Of a stretch of 64,000 nt of DNA, positions 12,621-20,592 are shown piece by piece. A program made the position numbers and the translations under genes. Position 1 is the stretch's first letter, and each line of letters starts with the position of its first letter. Origin of the DNA: Linepithema humile (Eukaryota; Arthropoda; Insecta; Hymenoptera; Formicidae); assembly GCF_040581485.1 (NCBI RefSeq), contig NC_090132.1:9249001-9313000 (forward strand), read 5' to 3'. Under the pieces are notes generated by a model. That model had not been told where the DNA came from. It saw only the letters and a program-made list of their open reading frames with translations, and ran no database searches.

Positions 12621-14494
12621 ATATAAAATTCAAATTCTGTATAAAATATTTCACAATTTTTATTTTTGAGGTTGTATATAAAAAAAAGAAAGAATCGTAA
12701 CGACGCCGCATATCCATGCATTGTTGCGCGAATTATTTGTATGCATGTATCTACAATTCAATATCCGCCTGCGTCTCACGTTGTTGCGTGAAACGCGCCC
12801 CTATGAACTTTACACGCACGTAGGAAATATCTAGGAAATATCCCGCGCCACATTATAATTGTATGATTCCAAAATTTTCGCCACGGGATGAGAGAGGCGC
12901 GTAATGCATCAAAGATAAGCATCGCCTTCCAAATGTAGCGCGAAGCACAATATATTCCGCGTTAGTCACCTGAACGGTCCAAAGATGGATGGTTCTGCCA
13001 GAAATATAGATCCTCGAGATGTCAGGAGCAGCCAGTAGAAGAGAATAGTCTTTATACGGATGCTGAGCATTCAATGAGGGATGGTAACAGTGCTCTGTGA
13101 CCTGACATCGTGCTGCTTTGCAGGAAAAAGCTTTTTCAATTGGAAAACATATTTTCTGCCCTTTAGACGCCGTTTCCAGTTATTTTTACCGCACTCGTAA
13201 TAATATCATAATAATTTTCTTAAGAATAACGGACTGCTAATTGTTACCTTAAAAGTACTTGAAATTTTTACGAATAAAATTGCTGGTTAAAAATATTAAA
13301 AATTACTCCGCTTTTAGAAAATATTATATATTTTAAACATTATTATTATTTTAGTTAAAATTTTTGCAACAGAGAAATGTTGTTCTCAGTTTCTGCTGAA
13401 TATAAATGCATTCTTGAAATTTTCCAAATTTTTTTTATCTAAATTCTTTTTTACAGGAACAAAGTAATATGTTTTTAATGTACATTGAGAAAGTTTAATC
13501 TGTATTTAATACTTTCATGCGTACGAGTTTGGCAGCTGTAATCCCCGTTGAATTACAGAAGCGATATTAGAGGATACGTTAACACCTTGCTCTGAGCTTG
13601 TATCGCGATTTGGCCGAATACTACGCGTAAATGCGTACGTGCGATATCAACCATATATTTGCGTTTACGGCAGGGCGCCAAAATTATCGGGACTCAATTA
13701 GGATCGTGATGGAATTCACATATCTCTCGCATGAACATTGATACAGAAATGTGTCGTAAACGGGTATTGGTTGATTTTGGGATTCAAGGATGATTGTCGG
13801 TACATGTGCCGGAAAATTCATTGTATTGTGTGAACATTTCGAATTTCTCTCCGTTCATCTCTCGTCGCTATCTGCACAAATGGAAATACGTTATCACGTT
13901 ATTTAGAAGAAATTGCAAATTTACACTAAAATGCTGTGGGTAAAAAATTTTTAAATGTTATCATAACATTTTAACTTCTACATATTATTTTTATTCGTAG
14001 CAAAAAACTTCTAAACCGTTTCCCCACATATGCATATTAATGTTGTGACATTCTTGCTCTTTAATAATATTTAGTGAATTATAAATCATGTTACGATGCT
14101 GTGAAACGCTTCAGCGAATTGGTGCGTTAGCCGAGTTGCATCTAGGTCGCGTTTAACACTCCATTGTATGAAAGAGTTTAATATATCATAAGTATGAGCT
14201 AAGTAAAGGTGTTTATACGAAAGATAGGAATACAAGACAAACGGATTTGTTGAAGAAACGCCGGGGTATTATATGCACTTGCCTACGCAGTTATCCTTAA
14301 CTATTATACCTTCTATTCGGCAGAAACTTTCTGCCGCATGAAACGTACGTATACAGTACATCACACAAAAGCCTTAGGTGCATTAAATGTATAGACGGTG
14401 CGCTGCGGAGTTACATTCTGAAGCACCGCGGTGCGCGGCGAATTATCAACGCGACCGCAAATGTTAGCAATGAAATCCGTAGTATTGCGCCGTG

Positions 14495-14520
14495 CACACA
14501 CACACACACACACACACACA
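14495..14520. repeat. (CA)13 microsatellite
   Basis: Thirteen uninterrupted CA units in CpG-rich DNA. Confidence 0.97.
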
Positions 14521-15617
14521 CGCTCGACCGTAACACACTCGACTCGTATCATAGATCCGTACAAACGCAGGGGCGGTACGCGAGGAGAAGAGAGATGGCG
14601 GGGAGTGTCGCCACGCGCGTTAGCCCGGACGTCCGAGCATAATTTTCTACTCACGAAAAATAATTAGAAGGGCTGCCCCGGGGAGCGCGTGGCCGCGTAT
14701 AGACGGTCCTTTTCGTCTGGGCCGACCGGAGCTTGATTACTCCTAGGAATACTTGAGAGCGAAACGGCAATTTAAATTAGTGGACGTGCACAGCTGCCCC
14801 TCATACACGTACACACGGATAAATATATACATACGGACGCGCACGTGTGGTGTTCATAGAAACAGAGATCCCTCTTTGCTGCTCCGCTCGTTTTATCACT
14901 CCCCCTCGAAGTCTCGTTTCTTTCTGCCGCGGCTGAACGTACCCTCCACTTCAACCCCGTTACGCGAGTGTGTGAGCGCGTAGCAGAGGGAAAAAAAAAG
15001 GTATTAATTAATCCTGGCCGTTTGCCGCATTTTGCATAACCGGTGACCCGGCGCGGCAGCGCGGCGCACGCCGCGCAACGCTCGACGCTAATTTATGCTG
15101 TCGTTTCGCGGAGCGGAAGAAAATAATATGCGAATTCACCGTCCGCCGAATTATGTATCTCCCGTCGGTGCGCGTAATGACGTCGCGTATGCGAATACCC
15201 AGTCGCGAGGAAGAGGCAGCTTTTTGAGTTGGATGAAGCGCCGTCGCGCTTCCGTCATATTTACATGCCGTCGAAAACGTTCGCGGCCATTATGATCCGA
15301 ATAAACATGCTCAAAGAGCATTTTGCTAATCACAGACGGCTAACTCAACGCAAATTTTTTTTTATTTGCAGTCATCAAAAGACCTCCGTATCGTTCGTCT
15401 GTATTTCGACACCGACGTGAAACGAATGACATTAGAAATTTCCGTATTTTATTATTTTGTAATTTTTCTTTCGTTTTCTTGTTTTTCGTCTTGTCTTTTC
15501 ACTACTTTTTAACACAAATTTTTAAATCTTCCAATTTATCAATTATTATACATATTTACGCTTACAATTACATAGGACAATACTATACTCAATACATATT
15601 AAAATATTGCTTTTATA

Positions 15618-16002
15618 TACAGGGTGATTCAAAATAACCTGATGTCCTTGCAATGCCATATTCTTGAGCGAATTCTGAGACAATTTTTCCTTTTACAAAA
15701 TTTTGTCCAAAGCTTAGTTTTCGAGTTATAATTGAAAATAGTTTGCTACTTACGAGTTCGATACAACGGACAGGCAGGGACGGTGCAATGCGTCATGAGA
15801 CGATAGCAAACATTTGACAGTCTCATTATACGTTGCGCGTCCCTGCCTGCCCGTTGTACCGAACTCGTAAGTTGCTACCTATTTTCAATTATAACTCGAA
15901 AACTAAGATTCGGACAAAATTTTGTAAAAGGAAAAATCGTCTCAGAATTCGCTCAAGAATATGGCATTGCAAGGACATCAGGTTATTTTGAATCACCCTG
16001 TA
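15618..16002. mobile_element. Foldback MITE, 385 bp, near-perfect hairpin
   Basis: Two arms of about 184 bp (15618-15801 and 15820-16002) are inverted copies with scattered mismatches, separated by only 18 bp. The ends read TACAGGGTGATTCAAAATAA and its complement. The terminal TA on each side could be a TA target-site duplication, as made by Tc1/mariner-type transposases. No reading frame is present, so it depends on a transposase elsewhere. It lies downstream of copy A and is not visible at the matching place in the right unit, so it probably inserted after the duplication. Transcribed from either side it would fold into a long double-stranded RNA. Confidence 0.9.
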
Positions 16003-16217
16003 TTTAATGAATGTACATAATAACTTTTAACATAATAATTATAACTGCTGTGTAACAGCATGCTGCTATTTTAACATTAATTACATTATTTTTACATAAT
16101 AAATATATAATTGCTGCGTATGCGGATTTTAAATGCCTAACAATTTTCACACTGCAAATTTAGTAATTATTTTAATTAGCTTCCATATCGTCAAAACTGC
16201 CAAAGTTTGTTGTTACA

Positions 16218-16390
16218 TCATGCTGTTTCCATTGTTAAAAATTGGACATTGCTAGTTTTAATAATCAAGGGTCTCTGAGGAGCGTGCGTCGGTTTTTGCC
16301 GTTCTACTTCTATATTTAATCCTTTTCTCCCTGTTGTCCTGTAGCCAATACTAATAGTAGAACCAAGGAAATAGTGGTAATACTTTAATT
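16218..16390 (-). pseudogene. Out-of-frame C-terminal remnant of copy A
   Basis: In the frame shifted by one base relative to exon 2, the minus strand reads GSTISIGYRTTGRKGLNIEVE and stays open to a TGA at 16220-16218. This aligns with the GEQFLALRVEAQSRGILAVSVEVYG end of copy B: the basic-Gly turn followed by alternating hydrophobic residues. The break therefore lies roughly between 16345 and 16390 and equals one inserted base (or two deleted). The tail extends about 25 residues beyond the usual domain end and has no Thr/Pro repeat. Confidence 0.5.
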
Positions 16391-16509
16391 AATTTAGACG
16401 TGGTCTTGCTTTCTTCTACATTAGCCACCTTAACATGAGTGTTAACCACATTTTTAAGATCTCTTGCGTCCAATACCTTTGCGGTCATTGGATTATCAGT
16501 AAGTGTAGG
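16351..16509 (-). pseudogene. MBF2-like secreted protein (copy A), exon 2, frameshifted
   Basis: Begins after TTATTTGCAG (acceptor) and continues exon 1 in phase 0 across a 367-bp intron (16510-16876), giving 52 codons and then TAG at 16353-16351. The segment LKNVVNTHVKV (residues 59-69) aligns with RKNKVITQVKL of copy B. Past about residue 75 the frame no longer resembles the paralogue, and the reading ends in a non-family LPLFPWFYY tail. The matching C-terminal segment continues one frame away (next entry). As written the product would be 93 residues and lack the second half of the domain. A very short alternative intron was considered, but no good donor/acceptor pair puts the tail in frame. 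Confidence 0.58.
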
Positions 16510-16876
16510 CTGCAAATAAAGTGTCAGTCATATTAATAACGGCATCAAAAATTATATTAGAATAGTTGTAATATTAAATATAAAAAATATTCGTACAAAA
16601 AGTAAAAATAGCAAGGCATAAATACGATTTATGTATTAATCATTAAAATTATTGCAAGCAAAATAAAATATGAAATAAAATCTGGTAAAAAAATAACGAA
16701 AATTTTCCAGACTATATAAAGCGTGCGATAAGAAAGATAATTATAAGATTAATCGAACTATAAATTTTTACATTGGTGTGATCGTAAATCAGACTTATGT
16801 GAATTATTATATTGAAACAAACACACACATCCAACATAAGCAGAGAGAGAATCGTGTTATTAAGATAATCATTTAC

Positions 16877-16999
16877 CTTCTTAATCTCTTTTTTAAAAAC
16901 GAGATAATCGTCTTCCTGACGTTCACCTAAAACAAGATCGTCTGCTATTACGTGGACGGTCATAAAAAGGCACAGAATCACAGGAAGTAAAGCACGCAT
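16877..16999 (-). pseudogene. MBF2-like secreted protein (copy A), exon 1
   Basis: Exon 1 of the left paralogue, 41 codons. Residues 1-19 are a signal peptide (MRALLPVILCLFMTVHVIA) matching copy B almost position by position. Residues 22-35 (LVLGERQEDDYLVF) repeat the conserved core start. The exon closes AAG AAG before GTAAAT, a usable donor in phase 0 at the position homologous to copy B. This exon on its own is undamaged. It is labelled pseudogene because exon 2 is frameshifted; if the frameshift is a sequencing error, or if the truncated product is made, the locus would be a working gene. It lacks the acidic repeat seen in copy B. Confidence 0.6.
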
Positions 17000-17068
17000 C
17001 TTGTAAAGTTAATTGTAGACCGACGTATCAGTTGAAATCACACTGCTTCCCTAATGAACGGCAAATGC

Positions 17069-17075
17069 ATTTATA
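17069..17075 (-). promoter_or_regulatory. TATA box of MBF2-like copy A
   Basis: TATAAAT on the minus strand, 70 bp upstream of the ATG at 16999 and homologous to the element upstream of copy B. Its survival suggests copy A could still be transcribed despite the broken exon 2. Confidence 0.55.
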
Positions 17076-18528
17076 GCTTCACGTTATCAATTCTCCTTGA
17101 AAAATATTACGTGTTATTGTATACAATCTTAACAAGTGTTGACATTGTAAATCTGCATCCGCTTGTTGGGGAATCTGCAAAACAATATTTTTCAATGACG
17201 CAAGAAAAAGTTTTAAAAGAATTAACGATTTGAGTTTCTCTAACCAGCTAACATTATCCTCTCATTCAAATCATCGATTTGAAAAGCTCAACTCAACTCT
17301 AGACATCAATCCATAATAAACGAAGTATCTATCATTTTGTTACTATATTGTTTGTCGCGTTTACGATACCTTTTTTAATATTTTCCTTAAAAACTGCGTG
17401 CATTTATGTGATTTTAAAATTCGAGCTTTTTTCCTCTCGATCTGCAGTCATCAAAGAGTCTCTGTATCGTTCGTCCGTATTTCGATGTAAAACGAGCAAA
17501 CGGCGTTAGAAATGCACTCGTTTCACATTCGTTGTACCGAGTATCATCGAGTTAAGGATATCATGTCGTGAGTGGCTTCTTTGCAAATAAATTGCGGATT
17601 ATCGACGATACGAGACTAGCCGATACAAGAGATTTAAATAAGTAAATATAAATATAAATGCGCGGATGTGTAGATTTATTGATTTTTATAGTTATATGTT
17701 AACTAGTTATATTATAACCAATTTTCCGTATTTTTCTTATATATAATTATATATAATATAATTTTTTATTATTTTCTTACTTTCTTTCTTATCTTTCCAT
17801 TACTTCACGTTGATTTAGTTGCGTAATAACAAACAAGAAAGCGACGGAAAGATAACAGATGTTCAATAAGTTTTTATATTAATGCAACAAAATATAATAA
17901 ACTGATAAATAAATTAGATAAGAGAGATAATATAATTTATGTGTAATGAATTGCATGGTATTTTTCGTTTTTTCAAGTTATTACGTAATTATGAGTCAAA
18001 TAAATGTAATGTAATCGAAGGATAGCATAAAAAGAGGCCGTGAGAAAAAAAGGAAAAAAAAAAAGAATATTGAAATTCAACTATAATCGTAATACGCAGT
18101 TCCGTAATATCAAAGTTAAAACAGTTATTTGAGGTGCTAAGTCATGTGATTTATTCTTTATATCAGCATATTCAAGCGACGCGACGCTAAGTAAATTTGA
18201 TAAGACGCAACCAGCATTTAAAATTCCCCGAAATTTCTCATATTTTGTAGAGCACGGTTTCTTAAAATATTCTGCTGCGTATTAAAGTCTAATATTGATT
18301 TGATTTATGTACGTGTTTATCAAAAAATTGCCACATATATTTTTACTTATAATTCTATAAAAAATTATAGGAGCGTTATTCTTTTCATACAATCTTACTT
18401 TTATTACATGTATGTGATATAATTGCTACATATTCAGATCATAAATTAGATATTTATAACAATTTTCTTCTACATTAACAACCAAATTATTAATTTCTAT
18501 TGGCTTCTACGTTTTCAAAGCTGTTCCG

Positions 18529-18534
18529 TTTATT
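18529..18534 (-). terminator. Candidate poly(A) signal of copy B
   Basis: AATAAA on the minus strand, about 60 bp beyond the TGA stop at 18594. Position and orientation fit a short 3' UTR. The hexamer is common in AT-rich DNA, so the support is positional only. Confidence 0.4.
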
Positions 18535-18593
18535 ATCGCCATCGTTTCGAATGTATTGTTGCCATTACCATTATCGATATACTGCTGCTTTTA

Positions 18594-18989
18594 TCACTCG
18601 TTTTCTTCATTATCAGATGCATCAGCGACAGTGGTTGGGCTTGGAGTCGTTGGGTTTGGAGTCGTTGGGTTTGGAGTCGTTGGGTTTGGAGTCGTTGGGT
18701 TTGGAGTCGTTGGGTTTGGAGTCGTTGGATTTGGAGTCGTTGGATTTGGAGTCGTTGGGCTAGGAGTTGTTTGGGCGTCTGAGCCGTAAACTTCCACGGA
18801 CACTGCTAATATTCCTCGAGATTGTGCTTCAACTCTTAATGCTAAAAATTGTTCACCAATTTCACCCTTAAGCACTGTAACTGTGGCTTTGTTTCTTTTA
18901 ATATGCAACTTAACCTGGGTGATAACTTTATTTTTTCTTAAAGCCACGGGGATTGTAATCGTCGCAGGTTCACCAAATAATGTTGAAAT
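18594..18989 (-). CDS. MBF2-like secreted protein (copy B), exon 2 with Thr/Pro tail
   Basis: Second exon, residues 68-198. It begins after a TTATAG acceptor and stays in phase with exon 1 across a 320-bp intron (18990-19309). Residues 68-136 complete the core. The segment around 124-136 (SRGILAVSVEVYG) resembles the C-terminal S-x-RG...V-x-(I/V)-YG signature of MBF2 proteins. Residues 141-185 are nine Thr-Thr-Pro-(Asn/Ser)-Pro pentapeptides, a mucin-like tract that could be O-glycosylated. The protein ends in a short acidic tail and a TGA at 18596-18594. No cysteine is present after the signal peptide, and no membrane segment is visible, so a secreted product is expected. The molecular function of these proteins is not established by sequence. 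Family members are described as salivary or haemolymph proteins, and the name MBF2 comes from a silkworm transcription co-activator. Confidence 0.7.
   Translation of the reverse strand: MSTLFGEPATITIPVALRKNKVITQVKLHIKRNKATVTVLKGEIGEQFLALRVEAQSRGILAVSVEVYGSDAQTTPSPTTPNPTTPNPTTPNPTTPNPTTPNPTTPNPTTPNPTTPSPTTVADASDNEENE
18631..18765 (-). repeat. Coding minisatellite, nine 15-bp units (TTPNP repeat)
   Basis: Nine consecutive 15-bp units on the plus strand, consensus GTCGTTGGGTTTGGA, with only a few substitutions in the first, seventh, eighth and ninth copies. Read on the minus strand each unit encodes Thr-Thr-Pro-Asn-Pro (Ser in the outermost two). Unit length is a multiple of three, so copy number can vary without breaking the frame. 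The paralogue at 16.3-17.0 kb has no such array, so the expansion arose after the duplication or was lost there. Confidence 0.95.
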
Positions 18990-19309
18990 CTATAATATGT
19001 AAATGTAATTTTAATTATATTAACCATAAAATAGCAATATTAAAAATGATATTAAATATAAGAAACTATTAATAAAAATTATCGATATACATATATATAA
19101 TTCAAACATAAACATAATTTATGCGCTAAACATATAAAAAGTTACTGCAGCAAGTAAAAAGCATATTATAAAAAAGAGCATCACGAGACTTATCGAATCA
19201 TAAATTTATGCTTTTATGCTTAAGCAGGTACAGTAAACCGGGCATAAATTACGATATACATATGAATCCAAATATATGAGATTATATTACTAAAAAAACG
19301 ATTACTTAC

Positions 19310-19510
19310 CCTTAGATACTGTTTTACATAAACAAGATGATCGTTTTCTTTTCTTTCGCCTAAGACAAAATTATTGTTTGCCGAGTCATCGCTTGCCGAG
19401 TTATCGCTTGCCGAGTTATCGCTTGCCGAATTATCGTTTGCCGAATCATCGTTTGCCAATACACAGAGAGCCATAAAAAGGCACAAAATTATGGAAGGTA
19501 ACACGCGCAT
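19310..19510 (-). CDS. MBF2-like secreted protein (copy B), exon 1
   Basis: First coding exon of an intact two-exon gene, residues 1-67 of 198. Residues 1-20 form a classic signal peptide: Met-Arg, then a hydrophobic core PSIILCLFMALCVLA, with likely cleavage near residue 19-20. Residues 21-47 are an acidic, low-complexity Ser/Asn/Asp/Ala stretch made of pentapeptide repeats. Residues 48-61 (FVLGERKENDHLVY) carry the pattern hydrophobic-LG-x-R...D-x-LVY, which I associate with the start of the insect MBF2 domain (Pfam 'Transcription activator MBF2', annotated in Hymenoptera as probable salivary secreted peptide). The exon ends CTA AGG before GTAAGT, a strong donor in phase 0. The start was chosen because the ATG at 19510 opens the signal peptide and aligns with that of the paralogue at 16999. 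The family name is from memory and was not tested by a profile search; the gene itself is better supported than its name. Confidence 0.72.
19376..19458 (-). repeat. Coding minisatellite, about five 15-bp units (SASDN repeat)
   Basis: A second array, period 15 bp, plus-strand unit close to TTGCCGAGTTATCGC. On the minus strand it encodes the Ser-Ala-Ser-Asp-Asn type repeat at residues 23-47 of copy B, between signal peptide and core. It is independent of the TTPNP array in sequence but has the same period. The left paralogue goes straight from signal peptide to the conserved LVLGER core, with no counterpart. Confidence 0.88.
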
Positions 19511-19582
19511 CTTGCAAAGTTAGTTACTGATTTCGCGTATTAAGTTAAACTCATACTGTTCGTCTAATTGATCGGCGAGCAC

Positions 19583-19589
19583 ATTTATA
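19583..19589 (-). promoter_or_regulatory. TATA box of MBF2-like copy B
   Basis: TATAAAT on the minus strand, 73 bp upstream of the ATG at 19510. The paralogue has the same heptamer 70 bp upstream of its ATG, in a similar context (GCGAGC/TGCC followed by a GTTATCA block upstream). Conservation of motif and spacing between copies makes it the likely core promoter; the start site would lie about 30 bp downstream. Confidence 0.65.
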
Positions 19590-20547
19590 CCTCCGCGTTA
19601 TCATTTTCTTGGAAGGATGGCATATATCATTGCGCGACAAGCGTTAATAATTCACATCTGTTGTTTATCCAATTTGCTTGTTAAAACATACTTGATAGGA
19701 AATGTTTTTTAATACGCAACAGTTCTCGAATTTAAACCTTGCAGCTAATAATATTTCTTTATTCAGTTCACCGATTTGAAAACGATCTCTTATTTAAATA
19801 TCAATTCAACTCAGGACATTCATTATTGCGTTATCGAAGGTTACATTGATAATATTTTTTAAAAATTTCTTAAAATTTCTCTTAAAAATCGCGTATATGT
19901 GATGTCAATACCCCGTTTATGAATATGAAATTTTTCTTTTATTTCTCCGAGTTATTGATACGCTAATGAAATCAACATTACAAAAATGGCACGCGAGTAT
20001 TGCAAGCTTTGAGAGCTTTTGATCGAACCCGATGAAATAGTATCGACAAAAATCGCAAACGTTCGAAGCCATTAAAGCTAATAGTATTCATCAGGAAGGC
20101 TTATCGAAATTGCTACCGGGGACCTGGGAATATTCGGCTCCGAAAGGAGTAATTCCGCAGACTACTCCCTCGCTTTCGGCATAGGAGCTGTAAATTCGAT
20201 CAATCCAATCATCACGCACTCCCTTCAGCAAATGACCCGTGCTATTACGCGCAACGGCACATTGCGTCGCGACGCGTCCAGTGCGCGCTATTCCATTTTA
20301 ATAAAAGTGGAACGCTTTCGGGTTCGCTCGAGAATGAATTCCGCGCGTACTTTTGCTTGATCGAACGCTACGCTCGCGGAAGCACGCTCGTCTCAACCTG
20401 CGAACGAAAGCTCACGCGTCGAAGCGCGGCTTTCGGCACGGCCTAGATGCTGGTGGTTGCATGCGGGAATGCGGCGCGAAAAAATAGACGATAAAAAAGG
20501 AGCGCGTTGCGGGAAATTGCAGGCCCAGAAGGAGGATATGGAGGAAT

Positions 20548-20566
20548 GGGGGGGGGGGGAGGGGGG
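20548..20566. repeat. Poly(G) tract
   Basis: Twelve G, one A, then six G, within a purine-rich stretch that continues to about 20580. The tract could form a G-quadruplex on the plus strand, and its length may be unreliable in assembly. Confidence 0.85.
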
Positions 20567-20584
20567 CGGAGAGGAGGATACTAT

Positions 20585-20592
20585 AAAAGCGC
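20585..20592 (+). promoter_or_regulatory. TATA-like motif, orphan
   Basis: A TATAAAAG motif in ATACTATAAAAGCGC, followed by 35-50 bp of GC-balanced sequence. It matches a strong core-promoter TATA box, but no convincing reading frame follows, so this may be a promoter of an unseen first exon or chance. Confidence 0.2.

Larger units (their letters stand above)
3962..15364. other. No gene recognised; mixed AT-rich and CpG-rich DNA
   Basis: About 11 kb with no exon I can support. AT-rich parts (3960-6300, 8000-8700, 11100-11500, 13100-14250) alternate with CpG-rich parts (7000-7900, 8750-11000, 11600-12200, 14350-15300). Repeats are listed separately. The open frames at 9300-9863 and 11667-12128 lie in Arg/Ser/Pro-encoding CpG-rich sequence, overlap frames on the other strand, and have no motif. 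Confidence 0.5.
15365..17440. repeat. Tandem duplication, left unit
   Basis: The left of two adjacent homologous blocks carrying the MBF2-like genes. Its left edge (15365-15440) matches the left edge of the right unit (17441-17512) at roughly 80 percent, sharing TGCAGTCATCAAA and GTATCGTTCGT. The 3' flanks also match: 16080-16200 with 18420-18530, for example TATAATTGCT, ACAATTTTC and the CTTC..AT/CGT block. The promoter regions match too (17030-17420 with 19530-19900, including ATCGATTTGAAAA versus ACCGATTTGAAAA). This unit carries an extra hairpin element at 15618-16002. Confidence 0.65.
17441..19950. repeat. Tandem duplication, right unit
   Basis: The right unit, about 2.5 kb, holding intact copy B, its promoter flank and a longer AT-rich 3' flank (17520-18530) with no other gene. 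The outer boundary near 19.95 kb is approximate: similarity fades through the AAATTTTTCTTTTATTTC stretch. Divergence between units in non-coding parts is high, so the duplication is not recent. Confidence 0.6.
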
